From Flavobacteriales bacterium (GTDB lineage: Bacteria > Bacteroidota > Bacteroidia > Flavobacteriales_F > PHOS-HE28): 64,000 bases of DNA. Below, in pieces: positions 56,308 to 64,000 of the stretch (the first letter of the stretch is position 1; the number at the start of each line of letters is the position of its first letter). Location of the stretch: assembly GCA_016717305.1 (NCBI GenBank), contig JADKFY010000007.1, positions 1 to 64,000 on the forward strand, written 5' to 3'. A program made the translations under genes and the position numbers. The notes under the pieces are model-generated. The model searched no databases. It had not been told where the DNA came from and saw only the letters and a program-made list of their open reading frames with translations.

Positions 56308-57589
56308 ATGACAGGGGGGCAAACACCTATCCTACTTAATGCGGACTTCGGGGCACAGCTCAACCCGAGCAGGCGGTAGCCATCGCTTTGGAGAAGAACC
56401 ACGGTATTCGTTTGGCGAAACTGGATGCCCGCAGTACGGAACTACTGAACAATGTGGGTAATGCCGGTATGTTGCCCACACTTGATGCGAACGGTTTCTA
56501 CTCTATTGATAACAGCAGTACGAAACAGACCTTCTTCAGCGGTGAGGTGCGGGAAGCGGACAACGCGAACAGCAAAGTATTGGATGGCGCGCTGGCCTTG
56601 AACTGGACCGTGTTCGATGGCCTCACCATGTTTGCGACCAAGGATCGATTGGAGGCGTTGGAAGCGATCGGGCACACTGAACTGCGCCAACAAATGGAGA
56701 GCACGGTGTACAACGTGCTTACGAGCTATTTCTCCGCGGTTCAATTGCAGAAAGGAGTGGCGGTGCAGCGTGAAGGACTTCGGACTTCCCGTGAACGGCT
56801 CGTGATCTCTGAAGCAGGAGAACGGATCGGTTCCGCAAGTGGTTTGGCCTTAGTGCAAGCCCGATTGGACCTGAGCGCTGATAGTTCCGTGCTACTGGAC
56901 CTGATGCAACAACAAGAACTGTCGATCACACGGTTGAACACGCTTTTGGGCCAAGCACCGGACACTCCGATCGATGTTCAAAAAGAGATCCCACAGGCTT
57001 CGTCTCTTGATCTGACCGAGATCCAGAAGAACGCGCGTGCTGGTAACACCTCCCTGCAACAAGCCCGGTATGAGCAACTCCTAGCCGATGCGTCTGTAAG
57101 GGAATTGAAAGGCGTGCTCTTCCCGCGTGTGGACGTATTTGGCAACTACGGCTACACCAGAAGTACAAGTGCGGTCGGATTCCTTCAAAGCAACACCGCG
57201 ATGGCCGGACTGGCGTTCGCGTAAGTGTTCCTCTTCCGGGGGTTGCAGGCCAACAAAGCCGTTGAAGTCGCCAAACTCACCGCGAACAGGCCAGCATTTC
57301 CACGGCGCAAACCCAACTGATGTTGGAGCGACAAGTGTTGGATGCTTGGACCTCCTACTCCACCGCGCAAAAGCGCATGGACCTCGAAACTGCGAACCTT
57401 GCGGGCATTCGAACACAGGTGGATGTGGCCCTAGAAAGTTATCGCCTCGGATCGCTCACTTCCGTGGAACTACGCGATGTGCAGCAAGGATTGATCGCCG
57501 CCGAGAACAGGATGTTGTTGGCCCAGTACGAAGCAAAGCGCGCCGAGCTTGAACTGAATTGGCTCGCCGGGAGTTTATTGGGAAAGTAA
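56308..57589 (+). pseudogene. TolC-family outer-membrane efflux protein, frame broken at both ends
   Basis: The body 56388-57224 encodes a TolC/OEP protein: QAVAIALEKNHGIRLAKLDA, the outer-membrane strands around LDANGFYSIDNSS, and long coiled helices (LRTSRERLVISEAGERIGSASGLALVQARLDL), then the second half GVLFPRVDVFGNYGYTRS. A stop interrupts at 57222 just before the expected strand leading to LFRGLQANKAVEVAKLT; the last part resumes in another frame to 57589 (VALESYRLGSLTSVELRDVQQ). The N-terminus near 56308-56388 is also shifted and its signal peptide cannot be read. Completes the tripartite pump with the two preceding genes. Same indel pattern as the pump gene. Confidence 0.8.
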
Positions 57590-57670
57590 CATGCTGCAAT
57601 TCCTAATAATTCCCGAACCGTTACGAATTGAGAACTTCACGCCTTCAAATTGACCAAGCCTTTCGAATAC

Positions 57671-58231
57671 ATGCCGAACATCGCTATTATTTCCGCCAGT
57701 GTCCGCACCGGCCGCAAAAGCCACCATGTCGCACTTCACCTGAAACGCAGCATTGAAGCCACGGAGAACACCGTGGACCTATTGGACCTGAAGGAATTCG
57801 ATTTCCCGCTGTTCGATGAACGTTTGAAGTTCATGAAAGAGCCTTCCGAGAAGATCCTCGACTTCGCGGAGCGCATCCGGAAAGCGGACGGCGTGGTCAT
57901 CGTGACGCCGGAGTACAATGGTAGTTTTCCAGCGAGCCTGAAGAACGTGATCGACCTTTTGACCGAAGACTGGAAAGGCAAGCCGGTTTCACTCTGCACG
58001 GCCTCCGGTGGTGCATTCGCAGGCACGCAGGTCATGGTGGAATTGCTATTCCCGTTATGGAAGATCAAGGCTTGGGTGGTGCCCTCGTCAATGCAAGTAC
58101 CGAAGGTGCAAGAAGCCTTTGGGGAAGATGGCTCCGTATTGATGGACCAAGAAGGTTGGAAGCGCCGCACCGATGTATTCATCAACGACCTGGGCTGGGC
58201 GATGGAAGCGCGACGCAGGATGGAGGCGTGA
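57671..58231 (+). CDS. NADPH-dependent FMN reductase family protein
   Basis: 186 residues from ATG 57671; a TTG at 57650 would add seven. The flavodoxin-like fold shows the FMN phosphate loop IISASVRTGRKSHHVA, the isoalloxazine segment VTPEYNGSFPASLKNVIDLL and the third loop CTASGGAFAGTQ, as in the NADPH-dependent FMN reductase (azoreductase/ChrR-like) family. These enzymes reduce FMN, quinones or azo compounds. Placed after the efflux operon with about 80 bases between, it may be part of the same detoxification response, but no shared signal was seen. Confidence 0.88.
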   Translation: MPNIAIISASVRTGRKSHHVALHLKRSIEATENTVDLLDLKEFDFPLFDERLKFMKEPSEKILDFAERIRKADGVVIVTPEYNGSFPASLKNVIDLLTEDWKGKPVSLCTASGGAFAGTQVMVELLFPLWKIKAWVVPSSMQVPKVQEAFGEDGSVLMDQEGWKRRTDVFINDLGWAMEARRRMEA

Positions 58232-58239
58232 TCCTTTTA

Positions 58240-59394
58240 TCAGACCTTCTCCGCCACCGGCACGAGGATCCGTTTAAGCACGGCAACGACCTGCTCGACT
58301 TCGGCAACTGTTGAAAAGCGACTGAACGAAAAGCGGATGTTCGCTCCCGGTCGCTCTGGATACAAGGTCCGTAGGACGTGGCTACCGGTATTGCTACCGC
58401 TGCTACAGGCACTTCCACCACTGCAGGCCACGCCTTCAATGTCGAGGTTGTAAAGCAGCATTTCACTGCGACCGTTCTCCGGGAAACAAACGCTCAACAC
58501 GGTATACAGCCCATTGTGCGAAGCATCACCATTGAAGCCCACGCCAGGGATCTCCTCTTTCAAGCGCTCTTTCATCCGGTCCTTGAGCCCCTGCACATGA
58601 CTTTGATGTTCGTCCAAGTCGCGGTAGGCGATCTCCAAGGCCTTTGCCAGGCCCACGATGCCGTGCAGGTTCTCCGTGCCAGCGCGCATATTGCGCTCTT
58701 GGGAACCACCAAGGATCATTGGCTTCAGTACCGAGGAATTGCGCATGAACAAGAAGCCCACCCCTTTTGGGCCATGGAACTTATGCGCGGCGCAGGTGAT
58801 GAAATCCACGGGCAGCGTGGCCAGATCGAAGGCATAGTGCCCCATGGTCTGCACGGTATCACTGTGGAAGAGCGCGTTGTATTTCCGGCACAATGCACCA
58901 ATGGCTTCAAGATCTGAACGCGTACCGATCTCGTTGTTGGCGTGCATGATACTGACGATAACGCCCTCTCCTTTGGTGGCTTGGAGCAATTCCTCCAAAT
59001 GCGCTAGTTCAGGTCGTCCCTCAGCATCCAAACGCAGCCAATGGGCCTTGGCGGGACCATTATCCCCACAAAGCGCATGCGCGGTAAGTTCAATAGCGTG
59101 ATGCTCGATCGGGCTGGTGATGATGTGCTTCACTCCCAGATCACGAACGGCACAGTTCAACACCATGTTATCCGCTTCGGTACCACCACTGGTGAAAATG
59201 ATCTCGCCCGGTGCGCAGTTCAATAACGCTGCAACCTGCCTGCGCGAACGCTCCAAAGCCGCCCGGGTCTCACGCCCGAACGCATGTATCGCGCTCGGAT
59301 TGCCGTAGTGCTCACGCATGTACGGCACCATGGCATCAAAGACCTCGGGGTCGATCGCTGTGGTGGCGGCGTTGTCAAAATAAATGCGGTCCAT
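58240..59394 (-). CDS. Cysteine desulfurase (NifS/IscS family)
   Basis: 384 residues. Opening motif MDRIYFDNAATTAIDPEVF, PLP-binding lysine in CAAHKFHGPKGVGFLF, PLP-contacting His in SPIEHHAI, and the catalytic loop cysteine in VACSGGSACSSGS, followed by the C-terminal arm. It takes sulfur from cysteine as an enzyme-bound persulfide for Fe-S clusters or tRNA thiolation. The short loop between the Cys and the C-terminus and the overall length fit the class I (IscS/NifS) group. No IscU or other cluster gene is adjacent. Converges with the FMN reductase gene with only eight bases between stops. Confidence 0.93.
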   Translation of the reverse strand: MDRIYFDNAATTAIDPEVFDAMVPYMREHYGNPSAIHAFGRETRAALERSRRQVAALLNCAPGEIIFTSGGTEADNMVLNCAVRDLGVKHIITSPIEHHAIELTAHALCGDNGPAKAHWLRLDAEGRPELAHLEELLQATKGEGVIVSIMHANNEIGTRSDLEAIGALCRKYNALFHSDTVQTMGHYAFDLATLPVDFITCAAHKFHGPKGVGFLFMRNSSVLKPMILGGSQERNMRAGTENLHGIVGLAKALEIAYRDLDEHQSHVQGLKDRMKERLKEEIPGVGFNGDASHNGLYTVLSVCFPENGRSEMLLYNLDIEGVACSGGSACSSGSNTGSHVLRTLYPERPGANIRFSFSRFSTVAEVEQVVAVLKRILVPVAEKV

Positions 59395-59456
59395 GGTTGC
59401 TTCGTTGCGGTAGCGGGGAACGGTCTTGGGATCTTCGGCCGGCGAAGGTACCCGTC

Positions 59457-60853
59457 CTAGGCGGGAATTCCTGCCACTACGGCAAGCTCGCTCAGGATCC
59501 TGTGGGCCAATTTATCCGCTTGATCCATTGTGGGTGCTTCGGCATAAACACGGATGATCGGTTCGGTATTGCTCTTCCGCAAATGCACCCACGTGTTTTC
59601 GAATTCGATCCGAAGTCCGTCCACAGTGCTGTGGGGTTGTGCTTGATACTTCTCTTGCATCCCGTCCACAATGGCCTGCACGTCCATTTCGGCCTTCAGC
59701 TCGATCTTGTTCTTGCTGATGAAATAATCCGGATACGAGTGCCGCAGTTCTGAACAGGTCTTGCCGCTCTTGGCGAGCAGGGTGAGAAAGATCGCGATCC
59801 CGACCAATGCGTCGCGGCCGTAGTGCAGTTCGCTCAAGATCACACCACCATTGCCTTCACCACCGATCGGTGCGTTCACTTCTTTCATCAGTTTTACCAC
59901 GTTCACTTCGCCCACCGCGCTGGCATGGCGTTTCCGACCATGGCGCTCCGCGATGTCGTTGAGGGCGCGTGTACTGCTGAGATTGCTCACCGTATCACCG
60001 GGGCGATGCGCCAGGACATGATCCGCGCAAGCGACCAAAGTGTATTCTTCACCGAAAAGCGTTCCGTCCTCGTTCACCAGTGCGAGCCGATCCACGTCGG
60101 GATCCACGGCAATGCCCAAGTGGGCTTTGTGCTTCACCACTGCGGCTGTGAGGTCGGTAAGATGTTCTGGCAAAGGCTCCGGGTTATGAGGGAACTGTCC
60201 GTTCGGTGTGCAATGGATCTCGACCACTTCAAATACCCCAAGGGCGGTCAACAAAGCAGGTACGACGGTACCTCCCACTGAGTTCACGGCATCCACCACC
60301 ACGCGGAATCTGGCGTTCTTGATCGCGGCTGTATCAACGAGGTCCAACGCTAGGATGGCATCGATGTGCTTGCGGGTCCAGCCGCTCATCTCCTTTACAC
60401 GACCCAATTCATCCACCGGAACGAAGTCGAAGTGGTCCGCTTCGGCGGTATGCAACACTTCGGCACCATCTTCCGCAGAGATGAACTCACCGCTTTCGTT
60501 GAGCAACTTCAGTGCATTCCATTGTTTCGGGTTGTGGCTCGCTGTAAGGATGATGCCGCCATCGGCCTGTTCACCAGGCACCGCCAATTCCACAGTAGGC
60601 GTTGTAGCGAGTCCCAGATCGATCACCTCGAAACCGCAACCCACCAAGGTGCCTACAACGAGATCACGCATCATCGGACCACTGATCCGCGCATCGCGGC
60701 CGAGAACGACGCGGGGCGCAGGTTTGCCGGATCTCTTTTTCAACAAAGCGCCGAAGGCAGCAACGTAACGAACAGTGTCAAGTGGGGTAAGTCCTTCACC
60801 CGGAGCACCCCGATGGTGCCACGAATGCCGGAAATGGAGCGGATCAAGGTCAT
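59457..60853 (-). CDS. glmM: Phosphohexomutase, probable phosphoglucosamine mutase (one frameshift near the 5' end)
   Basis: About 465 residues. The true N-terminus is MTLIRSISGIRGTIGG from ATG 60853; the frame breaks at the CCCC run 60808-60811 (one base missing), and the rest is open to 59457. Active-site serine loop TASHNPKQWNALK, metal loop DPDVDRLALV, sugar loop GGEGNGGVI and phosphate loop RKSNTEPIIRVYAEA are all present. The Asn-Gly-Gly sugar loop differs from the Ser-Gly-His of proteobacterial GlmM but is usual in Bacteroidota enzymes so annotated. It interconverts 6- and 1-phosphates, here most likely glucosamine phosphate for peptidoglycan; phosphomannomutase/phosphoglucomutase is the alternative. 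Confidence 0.88.
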
Positions 60854-61054
60854 GGTTCTTCAATTGGTTCAATAGTTCCAAGTCAGTTACATGTGACCAA
60901 GCCTACAGGGAAGTCGATCGACGGACAACCTGCTTGTTGATCAGGTGCCAAAGCTACCGGTATGCTCAGGAAACGGGCAATTTCCAACACCGCGATCCAA
61001 CCCGGAACTGTTCATAACCGGACCTTGCTTAAGTGCGGGTGGGCCGTGGTTCCC

Positions 61055-61062
61055 TATTTTTG
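61055..61062 (+). promoter_or_regulatory. Candidate -7 promoter element TATTTTTG
   Basis: A perfect TAnnTTTG match 50 bases before the ATG of the TPR gene at 61113. No convincing -33 TTTG at the expected distance. Confidence 0.3.
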
Positions 61063-61112
61063 TCCGAACCGGACCCGCGCTAATCCTGCGTGGGTCGCTC
61101 CAGAACCACCCC

Positions 61113-62528
61113 ATGAACGAAGGATCCCTACCATCGCCCGAGCGAAATGGAGATATACACGATTGCGTGGAACGGTATGAGGCCATGCGCGAGCAGAACG
61201 CCCACTTCTTCTTTGACGTGGAAGAATTCGAGCTGATCATTGAGCATTATTTGGAGTCGAACGATTCCCGACGAGCCGAAGAAGTGTTGGGGTATGCCCA
61301 GCAACAGCACCCCTATGCGTTGGACCTGAAGTTCTGTGAAGCGCACGTACTGATGGGCTTGGGCAAGTTGAACAAAGCCCTTTCCGTGTTGGATGCGATC
61401 TCGAAGTTGGAACCCTTCAACGTGGATGTGTACTTGCACAAAGCGGGGATCTATAGCCAACTGCGCAATCACCATCGTGCCGTGGAGCATTACAAGCGTG
61501 CGTTGGCCTTGGCCGACGAGGGCTTGGATGACATCCACCTGGACCTTGCTTTCGAGTATGAGCACCTCGAACAGTTCGATCTGGCGATCCATAGTCTTCA
61601 GCAGGCCTTGGAAATGAACCCGGAGAACGAGGCCGTGTTGTATGAACTGGCGTATTGCTACGACCTTGCTGAAGCCCACCAGTCAGCGATCACCTTCTTC
61701 CGCGAATTCACGAACGAGCATCCGTATGCCTTTGTGGCCTGGTACAATTTGGGCAACGCACTGGCGCGCATGGACCGCTTCGAGGAAAGTGTGGAAGCCT
61801 TGGATTATTGCTTGGCCATTGAAGAACGGTTCACTGCGGCCCATTTCAGCAAGGCGCGCAACTTGTTGATCCAAGGCAGCTATCAAGAAGCGATCGATTG
61901 CTACCAAGAGACCATTGCTGTCGATGGTCCACAAGCGATCACCTTCAGCTACATCGGCGAGTGTTACGAGAAAATGGACAACTACGAGGAGGCCTTGATC
62001 CATTACGATCGATCCATCGCGTTGGATGCCAATTGGGTGGACGCCTGGATCGGTCGTGGCGTGGTAAGGGACATGCAGGACCGGCTCCCCGAAGCGTTGA
62101 AGGACTTGGAGAAGGCAATAGAACTTGCCCCCGAGCTGGGTGATGCTTGGTACTATCTGGCCAACGTGTTGGCGCGGATGGATCGCCCCGAGGAAGCGTT
62201 CGCCGCATTCGTTAAAATGAACAAATTGGAGCCGGACAACCTGGACGGCTGGCTTGATCACTCGGACTTGTTATTCCGGATGAAAGGTGCCGGACCAGCT
62301 GTGAGGAAACTGCGCGAAGGGGAACAGGTACACCAGTTGAACAGCCGCTACCGCTACCGCATGGCGAGCTATCTCTTGCAGGACGGTCAGCAACAACAAG
62401 GTTTGTTGGAATTGGAGGAAGCCTTGATGGCGGAACACGCCGGCCATGTTCTTTTCCTGGAACATTTCCCGGAAGCCATGCAATTGCCCCAAGTGGTCCA
62501 CCTGCTGGAACTCTATCGTCGCAAATGA
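61113..62528 (+). CDS. Cytoplasmic TPR repeat protein
   Basis: 471 residues from ATG 61113 with no signal peptide; the upstream frame to 60945 is not conserved-looking and is rejected. It consists almost entirely of about eleven to twelve TPR repeats (for example YALDLKFCEAHVLMGLGKLN, HRAVEHYKRALALADEGLDD, AITFSYIGECYEKMDNYEEA, GDAWYYLANVLARMDRPEEA). Likely a scaffold for protein contacts. The next gene, phosphosulfolactate synthase, overlaps its stop by four bases, so the two are translationally coupled; similar TPR proteins are common beside it only as far as context suggests. No specific partner can be named. Confidence 0.88.
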   Translation: MNEGSLPSPERNGDIHDCVERYEAMREQNAHFFFDVEEFELIIEHYLESNDSRRAEEVLGYAQQQHPYALDLKFCEAHVLMGLGKLNKALSVLDAISKLEPFNVDVYLHKAGIYSQLRNHHRAVEHYKRALALADEGLDDIHLDLAFEYEHLEQFDLAIHSLQQALEMNPENEAVLYELAYCYDLAEAHQSAITFFREFTNEHPYAFVAWYNLGNALARMDRFEESVEALDYCLAIEERFTAAHFSKARNLLIQGSYQEAIDCYQETIAVDGPQAITFSYIGECYEKMDNYEEALIHYDRSIALDANWVDAWIGRGVVRDMQDRLPEALKDLEKAIELAPELGDAWYYLANVLARMDRPEEAFAAFVKMNKLEPDNLDGWLDHSDLLFRMKGAGPAVRKLREGEQVHQLNSRYRYRMASYLLQDGQQQQGLLELEEALMAEHAGHVLFLEHFPEAMQLPQVVHLLELYRRK

Positions 62529-63322
62529 ACTACGGTCTTTCCCACATCCCTGCACGCAGCTCCAAGCCGCGTGAGGAAGGGCTAACGATGGTCATGGACA
62601 AAGGCATGAGCATGCGCCAGGCCGAAGACATGATCGATTCGTGTGGCCATTTGGTCGATATCGTGAAACTGGGTTTCGGCACCTCGTTCATTACACCACG
62701 ATTGAAGGAAAAGGTAAAGCTCTTCCAAAAGGCCGACATGCGCGTATACCTGGGCGGCACCTTGTTCGAGGCGTTCGTTGCCCGTGGTGCCTTCAAGGAT
62801 TATCGAAGACTGATGGACAACTTGGGCCTCGACACGGCCGAGGTGAGTGACGGTTCCATCAACTTGCCCTTGAAGGACAAGTGCAAATACATTGGCGAAT
62901 TGGCCAAGGATTTCACGGTCCTCAGTGAAGTGGGGTCGAAAGAGACCGGCATCCTGATCAGCCCGGCAAAATGGGTGAAAATGATGCGTACCGAATTGGA
63001 TGCCGGCAGTTGGAAAGTGATCGCGGAAGCAAGGGAAAGCGGCACGGTCGGGATCTATCGCCCGAGTGGCCATGCGCACACAAGCTTGGTGAACAAGATC
63101 ATCGCGAAGATCCCTTCGAAGGACATCCTGTGGGAGGCACCACAGAAATCGCAACAGGTGTGGTTCATCAAGCAATTGGGTGCCAACGTCAATTTGGGGA
63201 ACATCCCCGCGGAAGAGACCATTCCGTTGGAGACACTTCGGTTGGGATTGCGTGGCGACACCTTCTTCCAGTACTTGCCTGAAGAAATGGCCGAAAAGCT
63301 GCGCCAAGTGAACCCGGAATAA
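62525..63322 (+). CDS. comA: Phosphosulfolactate synthase (ComA family)
   Basis: 265 residues. TIM-barrel protein with the ComA family pattern: REEGLTMVMDKGMSMRQAED at the N-terminus (the Asp-Lys-Gly segment), HLVDIVKLGFGTSFITP, VYLGGTLFEAFVARG, AEVSDGSINLPLKDK, and SEVGSKETGILISPAKW. In methanogens and Bacillus (YitD) it adds sulfite to phosphoenolpyruvate to give phosphosulfolactate, the first step to coenzyme M or sulfolactate. In this genome the product could feed C3-sulfonate metabolism; no ComB or ComC gene is in the window. ATGA overlap with the TPR gene upstream. Confidence 0.9.
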   Translation: MNYGLSHIPARSSKPREEGLTMVMDKGMSMRQAEDMIDSCGHLVDIVKLGFGTSFITPRLKEKVKLFQKADMRVYLGGTLFEAFVARGAFKDYRRLMDNLGLDTAEVSDGSINLPLKDKCKYIGELAKDFTVLSEVGSKETGILISPAKWVKMMRTELDAGSWKVIAEARESGTVGIYRPSGHAHTSLVNKIIAKIPSKDILWEAPQKSQQVWFIKQLGANVNLGNIPAEETIPLETLRLGLRGDTFFQYLPEEMAEKLRQVNPE

Positions 63323-63420
63323 TTTTCCTTTCGGGATCGGTTTGAAGAGCAATGTGGGCGGAAACGCTTTACTCATTCACCGGACGCCCACAATTACCAA
63401 AGAGCTAAAAGAAGGATCCA

Positions 63421-63738
63421 ATGCAAGAGATCACCCCTGCGGAATTAAAGAAGTGGATGGACGAAAAGCGGACCTTCCAACTGATCGACGTGCGCGAACC
63501 CTACGAAGCGGAACTTTGCAGCATGGGTGGAGAACTGATCCCCATGGGCGATGTGATCGAACGGCTGGCCGAGATCCGCAAGGACATCCCTGTGGTGATC
63601 CATTGCCGCAGTGGAAGTCGATCGGCGGCCGTTGCCAACGCATTGGGGATCCGCTACGGGTTCCACAACATTTCCAGCCTACAAGGTGGCATCCTCGCGT
63701 TCGGGAAGGCATACGACCCAACCTTAAAATGTGATTGA
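63421..63738 (+). CDS. Rhodanese-domain protein
   Basis: 105 residues, a single rhodanese domain. The conserved start FQLIDVREPYEAELCSMGG and the active-site loop IPVVIHCRSGSRSAAVA (catalytic Cys in HCRSGSR) are intact. Single-domain rhodaneses transfer sulfane sulfur between thiols or act as sulfur relays in the cytoplasm. An in-frame extension upstream is not needed: ATG 63421 lies about 100 bases after the comA stop. Ends three bases before the next gene. Confidence 0.92.
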   Translation: MQEITPAELKKWMDEKRTFQLIDVREPYEAELCSMGGELIPMGDVIERLAEIRKDIPVVIHCRSGSRSAAVANALGIRYGFHNISSLQGGILAFGKAYDPTLKCD

Positions 63739-63740
63739 TC

Positions 63741-64000
63741 ATGGTGTTCAGAGACCGTATCATCTTGTTCTTGAAAGGCATGGCCATGGGTGCCGCTGAT
63801 GTGGTGCCGGGTGTTTCCGGCGGCACGATCGCGTTCATCTCAGGTATCTACGAGGAGCTTCTTTCGTCCATCAAGTCCTTAGGTCCAGAGACCTTGGTGG
63901 TCCTGCGCAAGCAAGGGGTAAAAGCGGCGTGGGAACAGGTCAACGGTAACTTCTTGGCCACCCTATTGGCTGGCATCTTCACAAGCGTGCTCCTTTTGGT
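63741..64000 (+). CDS. DUF368 membrane protein, N-terminal part (cut by window edge)
   Basis: The first 86 residues are visible from ATG 63741. The motif GAADVVPGVSGGTIAFISGIYE is the hallmark of the DUF368 family, polytopic membrane proteins; some members were recently linked to undecaprenyl-phosphate recycling (PopT). Another membrane helix begins at FLATLLAGIFTSVLLLV. Starts two bases after the rhodanese stop, so probably the same transcript. The rest lies beyond the window. Confidence 0.9.
   Translation, partial: MVFRDRIILFLKGMAMGAADVVPGVSGGTIAFISGIYEELLSSIKSLGPETLVVLRKQGVKAAWEQVNGNFLATLLAGIFTSVLLL

Noticed and set aside
1..64000. CRISPR arrays, tRNA or rRNA genes, insertion sequences, prophage
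   Set aside because: No spaced direct repeats, no cloverleaf-like T-loop motifs in gaps, no transposase or integrase signatures were found on either strand by reading.

Overview
The window reads as chromosomal DNA of a free-living member of the Bacteroidota, most likely order Flavobacteriales. The evidence is: a PorE-like type IX secretion protein; paired outer-membrane lipoprotein and beta-barrel genes; a two-component-regulator propeller with a Y_Y_Y domain; matches to the Bacteroidota promoter consensus TAnnTTTG; a GC content of about 54 % (by eye); and very tight gene packing with ATGA overlaps. No rRNA, tRNA, CRISPR array, phage gene, integrase or insertion sequence was seen. I cannot name the species.

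Layout. 0-2.3 kb: two tandem signal peptidases (the first cut by the window edge), a small broken lipoprotein and a Nudix CoA pyrophosphatase. 2.3-8.8 kb, minus strand: fabI, a small membrane protein, a TPR protein ending in a degenerate caspase domain, and a large periplasmic-sensor class III cyclase. 9.0-12.5 kb: a secreted multidomain protein with a complete lysyl oxidase domain. 13-17 kb, minus: TPR protein and gyrA. 17.2-19.8 kb: clpC. 20-21.3 kb, minus: barrel protein, small membrane protein, DUF493 protein. 21.3-24.1 kb: periplasmic protein, ECF sigma factor, anti-sigma protein. 24.6-27.8 kb: exported glycosylasparaginase divergent from a FucP-like transporter and a ROK kinase. 28.4-33.4 kb: lipoprotein/barrel pair, SMR transporter, proC, TonB-domain protein. 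33.4-39.4 kb, minus: porE-like, queE, two small cytoplasmic genes including a GreA-like factor, and an M14 carboxypeptidase. 39.9-43.7 kb: MHS transporter, small membrane partner, acs. 43.8-46.6 kb, minus: beta-mannosidase and cutC. 46.7-50.1 kb: histidine kinase and an alpha-oxoamine synthase. 50.4-57.6 kb: C1 peptidase (minus), then a marR-RND efflux operon. 57.6-64 kb: flavin reductase, cysteine desulfurase and phosphohexomutase (minus), TPR protein, phosphosulfolactate synthase, rhodanese, and a DUF368 protein cut by the window edge.

How genes fit together. Several clusters look functional. The first is a stress/envelope signalling block (ECF sigma, anti-sigma, periplasmic protein). The second is a glycoprotein-scavenging block (glycosylasparaginase, hexose transporter, ROK kinase; a beta-mannosidase lies elsewhere). 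The third is acetate/organic-acid uptake with acetyl-CoA synthetase. The fourth is a MarR-controlled drug-efflux operon with a perfect palindrome at its promoter end. The most unusual items are the lysyl oxidase with intact copper ligands and cofactor precursor residues, and the cysteine-less caspase-like protein next to the sensor cyclase.

Data quality. At least eleven genes contain reading-frame breaks, most at short G/C or A/T runs, including conserved housekeeping genes (clpC, acs, a phosphohexomutase). The protein sequence continues normally in another frame, so most are probably uncorrected sequencing indels, not real pseudogenes. The efflux operon (53.3-57.3 kb) is much worse than the rest. 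I have annotated such genes as single loci across the break.
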